From assembly GCA_964600075.1 (NCBI GenBank), contig CAZRIE010000026.1, forward strand, positions 1 through 43,401: a stretch of DNA of 43,401 bases, given 5' to 3'. The DNA is from CAZRIE01 sp964600075 (GTDB lineage Bacteria > Bacteroidota > Bacteroidia > Flavobacteriales > Flavobacteriaceae). Positions 8,327 through 16,061 of the stretch are shown here, piece after piece. Each line of letters begins with the position of its first letter. Position 1 is the first letter of the stretch. The notes below the pieces were generated by a model. That model searched no databases. It saw nothing but the letters and a program-made list of their open reading frames with translations, and had not been told where the DNA came from. A program made the position numbers and the translations under genes.

Positions 8327-10657
8327 TCATCGTACTGGGATATTGTTCAAAGTGTACCAAGATTCTGTGGACCAGAGGCTTTGCCCACTTGTTGACTGGA
8401 TAGTATCCGGAACCCTAAAATAAACTACATGTTCTTTTTTTAAGTCAGGTATTTTTAAATATACTTTCTTGCCATTCTCCGAAACGATCAATTTAATTGG
8501 ACGTAATCGTTCCAAATCCATTTTTGGACCGCCATAGGCTGCTGTTGGCAAATACCACCATTGTTGTACTAAGAAGTCCGATACTTTTAGGGTCTCTGAA
8601 TCCTGTATCGGTTGGGTAAACTCGATTTCAAAGCCATCCGATTTTGCCCGTATGCCCAACATTTCAAACGTAGGGCTTCCGTTGTACTTCATCCGCTGCA
8701 GACCAAATGTTTTGTCCTTCCAAGCCCAACCACCTTTCATGCCGACTTCCCCTAAATACAATGCCCCATCAGGTCCGTAGGTCACGCGGTTGACACCCGC
8801 TACCAAACCCTGGGTAAACCGAAAAACACAACCTTGGTAACTTCCATTTACTTTTTCAATAAAATCACGTTTCAAGCCCCCGTTACTCACATCTCCATGC
8901 AGCATTTGACCTTTATATGGCCCATCTTTTAGTAAGATAGGCTCTGAAGGGGAGTTTGCGATTTCATCCGTCGGAAGCCATATGGTAGGTGAAGTCATTT
9001 TTGGCGGCTCGGAAAGGGAATCCAACAAGCCCCAAGCCATGCCATGATATTCATCTTTTTTTACGTGGATGAGCTTGTTTGCCGGAAGCCATTGTCCTTG
9101 GTTGTCGGTTACAAATATTTCGTTATCAACGCCGTGTCCAATGCCGTTAGGGGTACGCAGCCCATAATTCAAACTTTCATAGCTTCCATCAGGAGAAATC
9201 TTCAATACGCGGCCTCGGTCCTTCTTTTGTTTTTGCCCTGACGTCAATCGCATGGCCATGGAAAGAGAGATATAAAAATAATCCTTTTCATGTACTAGCC
9301 CGAACGCAAATTCATGAAAATCATGCGTAACCTCCCAGCTATTGCAGACTGCTTTATACTCATCGATAATTTCGTCACCGTCATGATCTAAGAGTTGGGT
9401 CAGTTCATGTTTTTGTAGTACGTAAATAGTACCATTGACCACTTCGATACCCAAAGGCTCATGCAGTCCGGAAGCAATACGTTTTTTGGTAATTTGTGTG
9501 GTGTCGCCTGTTTGTACCCCATCTAAAACATAGACCCCTCCTTCAGTGTCCCATGTAGTTAGAAGCAGACGGCCGTCGGGTAAAAATGCGAGCCCGCCAA
9601 CCTTAGGTTTAAAATTCTCCGCATGTAAAGTCGTAAGATCGTAACTTGGATGTACCCCGTTTAATGGTGCCCCGTACCCTGGCTTTTCATCTTCGTTCGC
9701 TACTGGTAGATTATCTGCCATCGGCACCTCATACTCGTTCTCCAGGTCCGCAGGTTTCAAAGTAAAGATATAGGATAACATTGTACTAATTTCATTGTCG
9801 GAAAGTTTTGGATGGTCATTCATTGGGGTGCTGCCCCAGGAACCAGATCCACCCAATTGAATTTTTATTAGCAATTTTCGACGGGTATCATCATCGTTTT
9901 GATAGCGCTTTGCTATCTCCCTAAAAGCAGGGGCCATTGCCTTTTCCTCCACTTCGTGACAAGTAAAACAATCACTTGCTTCCATCCAATATAGGCCACG
10001 ATGGTCGTAGGCATTTTCCAGTTTTGGAAGTTTTTGTTCGGGAAGCACCTCAAAATATTCCGTTTGCAAGGTCACAGCGTTTGAATTCAATTGCAAGGTA
10101 TCTTCTCCAAACTTTATATAAACCGATGCTCCTGCGGGAACTTTTGAAGTTTTGAACCATCTTTCTAATCCCGGCGTTTTCTTACCACTTCGAACAAATT
10201 CAGGACGTTCTTCGACTTGGATGGAATCACCGGAGGTTAACACCAAGGTGTACTTTAGATAAATCTGATTTTTTTTGAAAGAGTATCCGTTATTCGTAAT
10301 TTTTGCCAATATGTCTTTCCCGCCGGATTTAACGCCCCACAGTTCGCCTGCTAAACTATCTTGAAAATAGGCCGCTCCCCAAGTAGTAGGTTGCACATTT
10401 TTCTTTTGCGTATACGGGGCACCTTCCATGACCACACCTCCTTTCCATACTTTATAAGGTGCGCAAAGGCTCAAGTCGTAAGCTATGTAGCATTCTTTGT
10501 TTAGGGCAAGGGTTAGCATTCTAGGCCGCTTATCCAATACGGAGCGGTAGGCCCAAACTTCTAATGGTCTTTCAATTCTAGCGGTAGCCGCGTCACCACA
10601 AGTGGAAAGTGTGCTAATAATAACAGTAAAAAGAAAATAACGTATTATGAAGTTCAA
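8327..10657 (-). CDS. Cytochrome c / beta-propeller fusion lipoprotein
   Basis: This 776-aa exported heme protein begins with a lipoprotein signal (STLSTC, C20). An all-beta N-terminal region (about 25-215) is followed by one c-type heme site CFTCH at residues 230-234 with a downstream candidate axial Met in APAF/STPMNDHPKLSD. A large propeller-like domain (about 340-690) shows FLPDGRLLLTTWDTEGGVYVLD, GLHEPLGIEVVNG, LRTPNGIGHG and VTYGPDGALYLGE. The C-terminus is a beta-sandwich-like tail. This is the layout of quinoprotein-like or PVC-type dehydrogenase heme proteins, which pass electrons from an oxidised sugar or alcohol to the respiratory chain. Whether a PQQ site exists is not visible. 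It converges with the exported Gfo/Idh gene. Confidence 0.82.
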   Translation of the reverse strand: MNFIIRYFLFTVIISTLSTCGDAATARIERPLEVWAYRSVLDKRPRMLTLALNKECYIAYDLSLCAPYKVWKGGVVMEGAPYTQKKNVQPTTWGAAYFQDSLAGELWGVKSGGKDILAKITNNGYSFKKNQIYLKYTLVLTSGDSIQVEERPEFVRSGKKTPGLERWFKTSKVPAGASVYIKFGEDTLQLNSNAVTLQTEYFEVLPEQKLPKLENAYDHRGLYWMEASDCFTCHEVEEKAMAPAFREIAKRYQNDDDTRRKLLIKIQLGGSGSWGSTPMNDHPKLSDNEISTMLSYIFTLKPADLENEYEVPMADNLPVANEDEKPGYGAPLNGVHPSYDLTTLHAENFKPKVGGLAFLPDGRLLLTTWDTEGGVYVLDGVQTGDTTQITKKRIASGLHEPLGIEVVNGTIYVLQKHELTQLLDHDGDEIIDEYKAVCNSWEVTHDFHEFAFGLVHEKDYFYISLSMAMRLTSGQKQKKDRGRVLKISPDGSYESLNYGLRTPNGIGHGVDNEIFVTDNQGQWLPANKLIHVKKDEYHGMAWGLLDSLSEPPKMTSPTIWLPTDEIANSPSEPILLKDGPYKGQMLHGDVSNGGLKRDFIEKVNGSYQGCVFRFTQGLVAGVNRVTYGPDGALYLGEVGMKGGWAWKDKTFGLQRMKYNGSPTFEMLGIRAKSDGFEIEFTQPIQDSETLKVSDFLVQQWWYLPTAAYGGPKMDLERLRPIKLIVSENGKKVYLKIPDLKKEHVVYFRVPDTIQSTSGQSLWSTESWYTLNNIPVR

Positions 10658-10765
10658 ATGAAAGTTGCGCTTTACCTGATAATCTCTATATAAAAATCAA
10701 TCGTTTCCCCCTTAAAGATAGCGTATTCATCAAACTTCTTCAGAATTTTATTTGGTTTGTGAAAT

Positions 10766-11014
10766 GATTAGCACTTTATCTAAAGTACCCATTATTATTT
10801 TTGTGCCAATTTATGCTGTACGGCTTTGGAATTCTTTTTTTAAGTTTATCTATAGCTTCTTCATGTGAAAGAAAGAAGTTGGTTCAATAGAAGATATAAA
10901 TATTTCCTTAACCAAGAAGTGGGATGTCATTATCAATGGCGTTGGTACCAGATTCTTGGCCACTGCCATCTGTTTGCACGTGAAGGGCAAAAAGTTTTGG
11001 TGCTCGAACAACAC
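10766..11014 (+). repeat. Direct repeat, copy A (decayed)
   Basis: This stretch aligns with 13662-13929 in the same orientation, about 2.9 kb downstream. Shared blocks include TTAGCACTTT, GTTGRTTCAATAGAAGATA, CTTGGCCACTGC and GTGCTCGAACAACAC. The shared part starts at the 3' arm of the terminator that follows the 741-aa gene and runs into the first codons of an FAD oxidoreductase. The copies are diverged and carry different indels. Confidence 0.7.
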
Positions 11015-11040
11015 GCTCCTATAAGGTTAACTGTTAATAG
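10867..11040 (+). pseudogene. 5' fragment of an FAD/NAD(P) oxidoreductase gene, copy A
   Basis: Combining two frames gives SIEDINISLTKKWDVIINGVG, then LATAICL, then AREGQKVLVLEQH. This is the N-terminal FAD-binding Rossmann segment of the phytoene desaturase/retinol saturase type of oxidoreductase (YDVIIIGxG...LVLEQH). A frameshift near 10980 splits it, and homology ends after the EQH motif at about 11016. About 60 aa of a protein usually near 500 aa remain. The rest of 10658-11390 shows nothing I can assign, apart from the promoter region of the 741-aa gene. Confidence 0.72.
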
Positions 11041-11390
11041 CCGAGGTAGGTCAATCTCGGCTAAACCAAACGATATGTTCATAAATCTGTACCCGGCAAG
11101 CAATCCATACACAAAAACAAGCCTTTCGTACAAATTAACATTAACGCACTCAACTTCTGTAGTACTTTTCGGAAGTAATTTGAGCTAGGCCTATCTATTT
11201 CGGTTTGATGAAAATCGTCTTTTGTCTTGTACTTTCGCTCAGTATCCGTTGTGATTATTTTAAAGTTGCATTCCCCTTGAAGTTAGCATATTTCCTCCTT
11301 TAGAATTCGTTCCTCCATCGATTTAGACCATATCATGTTGAACATAAATGCTTCCCCTGATAAAATAGTAATCTTAAAAACAATATAATC

Positions 11391-13616
11391 ATGGCAAAAA
11401 AGGCAAACAATCAGGTTGTCGTAAAAGTAAAAAGTGATGGAGGAGAAATACAAAAAGGCCTTCATCTCTATCTTTTTGATAACAAAGAACGATTTATCGA
11501 ATCGGCAGCTTTTAAAAATGGTGAAGTAAAACTCAAAACTGTAGCTACGAAAATTAGAGGCAGGAGTCAAGTCATAATAGGCCCTGAAATACCAAAGGAA
11601 TTTAAAGGCCGCCCGATTAACCCCATCCTTATAAAAAAAATGGGTGGGTACCAGCCATCAATTAAGTTAGACCGCAACAATCAAATCAATATTATAGGCC
11701 TTCCAAAATTCAAGTTTCCGCTCTGGGGCTGGTGCCTTATTACCGGTAACCTCTCCAAATCGTTTAATATAGGTGGAGAAAACAAAGTCTTGCCTGTTTG
11801 CGATGCGCGGGTACATATCTGTGAAATTGATCGTATTAAATGGTGGTGGCCCAGAATTCCACGTCCGGTTATCACAGACTTAGGTCTAAAACTTAAAGAG
11901 ATTATTTTAAGGCCGGAAATCGAGTTTCCGCCTATTATCGATCCGAGGATTAAGATCAATCCCAGAATTCCGATCAATCCCAGAATTCCGATCAAAAAAA
12001 TAATTAACCCCAGGGTCAACCTAAATCGTGATGCTCCATCAGCTTCAGATGCGCTGGGGTTGGCACAGCTACCCAATAAAGTGAAACGGGGAATATTGTC
12101 CAATTCAGAAGCCATTGTGCACAAGACTATTTTTGATAATTTTCATTTATTGCATCCCTATCTATGTCTATGGCCCAAGTATTGGAATTATTTTTACAAG
12201 TGCACGAAGATTGCAACGGTAAAGGCCGATTGCAACGGTAACTTTGACTATAACTATCTCAATTTTACCAATGACAAGGACATCTATATTTGGGTAGAAG
12301 TAAATATTGATGGGGAGTGGGTAACCGTATACCGGCCACGCGTAGCTTGTAATACTTATTGGAATTACAAATGTGGCAAAGAAATAAACATACGCATTAC
12401 TGACCCAAGAGTGCCGGCTTGCGAATGCAGTCCTTTACCTGGGGCCTATGTATGGATAAAGCGTATAAATACAGGTACAAATTTACGCAGCATACACCAG
12501 AAAGAACAACCAAGTGGCCACTTAACCAATACGGTAGGGCTCACATGGTTCGATGGTGCGAAAACACAAAGAGTAAGCCCTTTTGGAGGTTCATTTCCTT
12601 TTATGGTCAAATTCGGCGATGGTTTTCCAGTCACCGGCGGTGTTACGCACTTCCGATGGAGTCATAAACAATTAAAGAATGACTCTTTAGTTACGGTATC
12701 GGATACCCTACATTATCAAGATGACCCCATTGGTAAACCTTATGAATACGATATTGTGACCCCTGAAGGAACGTTATCGAAAAAGGGCAGCTATCCTTTA
12801 AATGATGGAAATGGACTTGATGGAAACGGAAAATATAAAATCCCACATGAAGAGGCTGCTTTAGACACGGGAATTGCATCTGCTGAATACAATCACAGAG
12901 ATACCAGTGCGATTCAAATAAATTCGGGCGAACTGGATGATGGCCTTTATGAATTCACTTTTGAACTATTGGACAAAGATGGCGTAGTTGTGCCGGTACC
13001 CGCAAATACATTTTTGGTAAGTAAGTTGCCTTCCGATACACCAGAACCATCAGCTCCTGATGCGGATACCATTTTTGCAAACAGTCTTAATATTCCGAAT
13101 AAGGAAAACTACCTTGTTAAAGATGGCAGCGGTAATGCTATCGCCTTTAAATTTGTAATGAGGATAGATAACAAAAAGTGTTATGCCGACGTATTGGATG
13201 CCTTTGTTTCAGGAAATTTTACGGATACGGAATGTGGTATTGGCAATGCTACCTCCGAAGCAGATCCAGTGATATTGAAGTTCTACGCTGGGCAAAACCA
13301 GGACTTTGCAAAATACTCCTTCACTGTAAAAAAAGGGAACAGTACTACAGATGTCGGCGTAAATACATCCGGATTTGTAACCCAAACTGATGCTGATTAT
13401 AATTTTACTCCCGATGTTATGGATCCTGATGGTGTACTTAAAGACCTTTATGATACAACAACTACAGTGGGTACTATGTTAGGAAGTTGTACAATGGCCG
13501 CTTTTGCAGAAGTGTTACATGTAACGGCAACCCATACAAATGGTGCCGATAGGATTCGAGCCTATGACGCGCATGACGTTGCGGCGATTGCAATTGACTT
13601 GGATACAACGTCATAA
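11391..13616 (+). CDS. Large uncharacterised multidomain beta-rich protein
   Basis: I do not recognise a named family for this 741-aa protein. It has no signal peptide (MAKKANNQVVVKVKS). The first 70 residues look like a transthyretin/carboxypeptidase-regulatory beta-sandwich (GLHLYLFDNKERFIESAAFKNGEVKL). Residues about 140-170 contain ARVHICEIDRIKWWWPRI. A proline-rich hexad repeat (INPRIP twice, then INPRV) spans about 175-205. A second conserved block, LHPYLCLWPKYWNYF through NIRITDPRVPACECSPLPGA (about 250-345), has paired Cys and many Trp/Tyr. The C-terminal half is acidic and beta-rich, lacks strong motifs, and ends in an Asp/Ala/Thr-rich tail. It stands alone with its own terminator between two copies of a gene relic, suggesting a mobile or recently duplicated unit. 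Function unknown. Confidence 0.8.
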   Translation: MAKKANNQVVVKVKSDGGEIQKGLHLYLFDNKERFIESAAFKNGEVKLKTVATKIRGRSQVIIGPEIPKEFKGRPINPILIKKMGGYQPSIKLDRNNQINIIGLPKFKFPLWGWCLITGNLSKSFNIGGENKVLPVCDARVHICEIDRIKWWWPRIPRPVITDLGLKLKEIILRPEIEFPPIIDPRIKINPRIPINPRIPIKKIINPRVNLNRDAPSASDALGLAQLPNKVKRGILSNSEAIVHKTIFDNFHLLHPYLCLWPKYWNYFYKCTKIATVKADCNGNFDYNYLNFTNDKDIYIWVEVNIDGEWVTVYRPRVACNTYWNYKCGKEINIRITDPRVPACECSPLPGAYVWIKRINTGTNLRSIHQKEQPSGHLTNTVGLTWFDGAKTQRVSPFGGSFPFMVKFGDGFPVTGGVTHFRWSHKQLKNDSLVTVSDTLHYQDDPIGKPYEYDIVTPEGTLSKKGSYPLNDGNGLDGNGKYKIPHEEAALDTGIASAEYNHRDTSAIQINSGELDDGLYEFTFELLDKDGVVVPVPANTFLVSKLPSDTPEPSAPDADTIFANSLNIPNKENYLVKDGSGNAIAFKFVMRIDNKKCYADVLDAFVSGNFTDTECGIGNATSEADPVILKFYAGQNQDFAKYSFTVKKGNSTTDVGVNTSGFVTQTDADYNFTPDVMDPDGVLKDLYDTTTTVGTMLGSCTMAAFAEVLHVTATHTNGADRIRAYDAHDVAAIAIDLDTTS
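11955..11990 (+). repeat. Perfect 18-bp tandem duplication inside the 741-aa protein gene
   Basis: ATCAATCCCAGAATTCCG occurs twice back to back (11955-11972 and 11973-11990). It encodes the hexapeptide INPRIP twice, flanked by weaker versions (IDPRIK, INPRVN). Identical DNA copies point to a recent duplication of one unit. Confidence 0.9.
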
Positions 13617-13646
13617 AGTATTATCTGAAGTTTAAATTCTTGTAAA

Positions 13647-13680
13647 GTGCTAGCCAAAATTGGTTAGCACTTTTTGCTTT
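13647..13680 (+). terminator. Rho-independent terminator after the 741-aa protein gene
   Basis: GTGCTAGCCA and TGGTTAGCAC form a 10-bp stem (one G-T wobble) with loop AAAT. A T-rich tract (TTTTTGCTTT) follows. It lies 31 bp after the stop codon at 13616. Confidence 0.88.
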
Positions 13681-13929
13681 ATACATAATAATATATCCTA
13701 ATGAACCTTTAAAAGGTAAGGTTACGTTTAGGTTCCCTTTTTGATTTTATCAATATCTTCGATATGTGAAAAAAGTGGATCGTAAACAAGTTGATTCAAT
13801 AGAAGATAAAAGTATTTTCTCAACTAAAAGAAGTACGATACCAATATCATTGGCTTCAGAGCCAGAAACTTGGCCACTGCAATCTGTTTCGTGCGTGAAG
13901 GCCAAAAAAATTTAGTGCTCGAACAACAC
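13662..13929 (+). repeat. Direct repeat, copy B (decayed)
   Basis: Partner of 10766-11014. It begins in the 3' arm of the terminator of the 741-aa gene and continues into the start of an FAD oxidoreductase. The two copies bracket the 741-aa gene. Confidence 0.7.
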
Positions 13930-14010
13930 GATGTACCCGGCGACTGGCGCCATATGTTCTATCTGAACGGACATCGCCTTACCCCTCGAGTATACAGTAC
14001 GTCAGTTTAA
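13766..14010 (+). pseudogene. 5' fragment of an FAD/NAD(P) oxidoreductase gene, copy B
   Basis: After a frameshift near 13845 the reading is YDTNIIGFRARNLATAICF, then VREGQKNLVLEQHDVPGDW, then FYLNGHRLTPRVYST and a TAA at 14008-14010. This matches the N-terminal FAD-binding motif and the following VPGG.xHSF..NGHRFTPGVHY region of retinol-saturase/phytoene-desaturase-like oxidoreductases. Key glycines are replaced (FRARN for GxGxxG, GDW for GGW), so it is not functional. Copy B extends about 30 codons further than copy A. The original gene start is probably near the ATG/GTG at 13764-13768. From 14011 to 14156 I see only AT-rich sequence that must hold the promoter of the next gene. Confidence 0.75.
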
Positions 14011-14156
14011 AATAGCTTAACTACTTTTTTTATGTTCCTCCCTCTTAAAAAACTATCAAAAACATCTGTTGTATCTATTTAACCATTTGTTCAAATCTTT
14101 ACTTTTTCAGTGCGTATTTTTGACGAGTATCATCTATCTGTAACAAATCTCTAATA

Positions 14157-14489
14157 ATGCGTAAGTTCATAATTCTAGTAACTTCCCTCTTACTATTTTC
14201 AGGAATCATAGCTCAAAGTTATAGCCTACCGACAGGTTACCCTACAACCCATCGTTCGAAAATAAAAACCTATGCCAAGAACATTGCTATTACAACTACC
14301 AATGTTAATGGAACCGAAACATTATCAGGTGTCAAAGTCATTGAAGGTAAAGACATGCAGACCCAGCCCTTCAAAAGTGCCGAAATATATTTTGAGGCTG
14401 ATGGTGTTAAACTGGTACGAATCATTTTTAGAAGTACAAAAGAAAAGGCGGTTTGGTTAAACAGTTTTGTTTTGAGCGAATGGATTTAA
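14157..14489 (+). CDS. Small exported protein of unknown function
   Basis: This 110-aa protein has a clear signal peptide (MRKFIILVTSLLLFSGIIAQ, cleavage near residue 19) and a mature part of about 90 residues predicted as beta-rich. The mature part contains KTYAKNIAITTTNVNGTETL and SAEIYFEADGVKLVRIIF. I do not recognise the family. It opens the plus-strand run that continues with a sulfatase 35 bp later, so it may be co-transcribed with the sulfatase/TPR/CBM9 genes. A small periplasmic accessory or binding protein is possible, but nothing in the sequence proves it. Confidence 0.6.
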   Translation: MRKFIILVTSLLLFSGIIAQSYSLPTGYPTTHRSKIKTYAKNIAITTTNVNGTETLSGVKVIEGKDMQTQPFKSAEIYFEADGVKLVRIIFRSTKEKAVWLNSFVLSEWI

Positions 14490-14524
14490 TACCTTGTTAT
14501 GATATTCCTTTTTAAAAAACACTT

Positions 14525-15982
14525 ATGATAAAAATGAAGTTTTTGATTGTCTTGGCGGCAACAACGCTATTAGTTTCCTGCAAAGAAAAGCAGTCTAAGG
14601 TGGAGAAATCTATTCCTGCCCCATCTCCGAATATCGTATATATCTTAGCTGATGATCTTGGTTATGGTGATTTGAGTATGACAGGGCAACAAAAATTCGC
14701 CACCCCCAACATTGACCATCTCGCCAAAGAAGGCATGTTCTTTACGCAACATTATTCTGGCGCAACGGTTTGTGCACCTTCACGTTCTGCACTTATGACC
14801 GGTTTACATACGGGTCATACACCCATCAGGGGCAATAAAGAAATTCGGCCCGAAGGCCAATGGCCCATTCCCGCAGAGACCATTACTCTTGCGGAACGGC
14901 TTAAGGAAAAGGGTTATGCAACTGGAGCCTTTGGAAAATGGGGCCTCGGATATCCCGGTTCGGAAGGTGACCCCCTAAAGCAGGGCTTTGATAGATTTTA
15001 TGGCTACAACTGCCAGCGTTTGGGCCATCATTATTACCCTTATCATTTATGGGACAACGACAAAAAAACAATGTTGACTGAAAACGAAGGTTTTAAGAAA
15101 GGGCAATATGCCCCGAACCTGATTCATGAGCAAGCCCTCTCATTTATGGAAAAACATAAAGATGGTCGGTTCTTCATGTATTACCCGAGTGTGATTCCCC
15201 ATGCGGAGTTAATAGCGCCAAAAGACTACATGGACAAATACCTTGGGAAGCTGGAACCCGAGGTAGCCTATGAGGGTCGCGACGACGGCCCAGAATATCG
15301 GGATGGCGACTATGAATCGCAACCCAACTCGCATGCTGCATTTGCAGCTATGGTCAACCTTTTAGATGATCAAGTGGGTGAAATCGTGGCCAAATTGGAA
15401 GAGCTGGGAATAGCCGACAATACCCTGATTATTTTCACTTCGGATAACGGTCCGCATCTAGAAGGCGGTGCAGACCCAGATTATTTTGATAGTAACGGGC
15501 CTTATAGAGGTTATAAAAGGGATTTATACGAAGGCGGTATTCATGTTCCAATGATTGCAAAATGGAAGGGTAGAATCCCAAAAAATACGAGCACCGATCA
15601 TATTTCCGCTTTCTGGGATGTCGTTCCCACGCTAATGGAGATTGTCGATAGTGAATTGAGTACCGATATTGACGGTGTTTCATTTCTTCCTACGTTACTA
15701 GGAAAAGATGACCAACGCGAACATGACCATTTATATTGGGAATTTCACGAAAAAGGTGGACGCCAAGCCATTCGCAAAGATGAGTGGAAGCTTGTGAGAT
15801 ACAACGTGAACAAAGGCGGAGCCTACGAACTTTATAATCTGAAAGACGATAAGGGCGAGCAAAATAATTTGGCCGAAACCATGCCCGAAAAAGTAACGGA
15901 ACTCGCTGGAATACTCGAATCGAGCAGAACACCTTCAGAAGTATTTCAATTTCAGCAAGAAGCATTCAATGGGGAAAAATGA
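14525..15982 (+). CDS. S1-family sulfatase, lipoprotein (first of two)
   Basis: This 485-aa formylglycine-dependent sulfatase removes sulfate esters, most likely from algal galactans. A lipoprotein signal peptide ends LLVSC (C19). Metal-binding DD lies in ILADDLGYGD (about residues 40-49). The modification site is CAPSRSALMTG with C83, converted to formylglycine by the aerobic FGE enzyme. GKWGLG is at about 138 and the metal/base motif SDNGPH is near residue 304. The C-terminus ends with the usual WKLVRYNVNKGGAYELYNLKDD segment. The paralogue at 20192 shares CAPSR, the GN(K) motif after it and the DNGPH block. The CAZy/SulfAtlas subfamily cannot be set by eye. The operon context points to an exo-acting, oligosaccharide-level sulfatase. 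Confidence 0.93.
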   Translation: MIKMKFLIVLAATTLLVSCKEKQSKVEKSIPAPSPNIVYILADDLGYGDLSMTGQQKFATPNIDHLAKEGMFFTQHYSGATVCAPSRSALMTGLHTGHTPIRGNKEIRPEGQWPIPAETITLAERLKEKGYATGAFGKWGLGYPGSEGDPLKQGFDRFYGYNCQRLGHHYYPYHLWDNDKKTMLTENEGFKKGQYAPNLIHEQALSFMEKHKDGRFFMYYPSVIPHAELIAPKDYMDKYLGKLEPEVAYEGRDDGPEYRDGDYESQPNSHAAFAAMVNLLDDQVGEIVAKLEELGIADNTLIIFTSDNGPHLEGGADPDYFDSNGPYRGYKRDLYEGGIHVPMIAKWKGRIPKNTSTDHISAFWDVVPTLMEIVDSELSTDIDGVSFLPTLLGKDDQREHDHLYWEFHEKGGRQAIRKDEWKLVRYNVNKGGAYELYNLKDDKGEQNNLAETMPEKVTELAGILESSRTPSEVFQFQQEAFNGEK

Positions 15983-16061
15983 ACCCCTTTTGAGAGTGTC
16001 GAAACGACATCCATTTTAATGAAGTACTAAAATAACGCATACTAAATACACATCGTAAATT

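Noticed and set aside
10865..11188. A 107-aa plus-strand open frame as a gene
   Set aside because: Only LFAREGQKVLVLEQH is meaningful; the rest is out-of-frame reading of the FAD oxidoreductase relic and of non-coding DNA.
11208..11303. Short ORF MKIVFCLVLSLSIRCDYFK resembling a lipoprotein leader
   Set aside because: Only 31 codons with no continuation and no conserved context; could be chance in AT-rich sequence or another tiny relic.
11283..11570. Minus-strand ORF over the start of the 741-aa gene, and similar long antisense frames such as 11681-12124, 16536-16991 and 32764-33237
   Set aside because: They lie antisense to well-supported genes, have low-complexity or unnatural composition and no recognisable domains.
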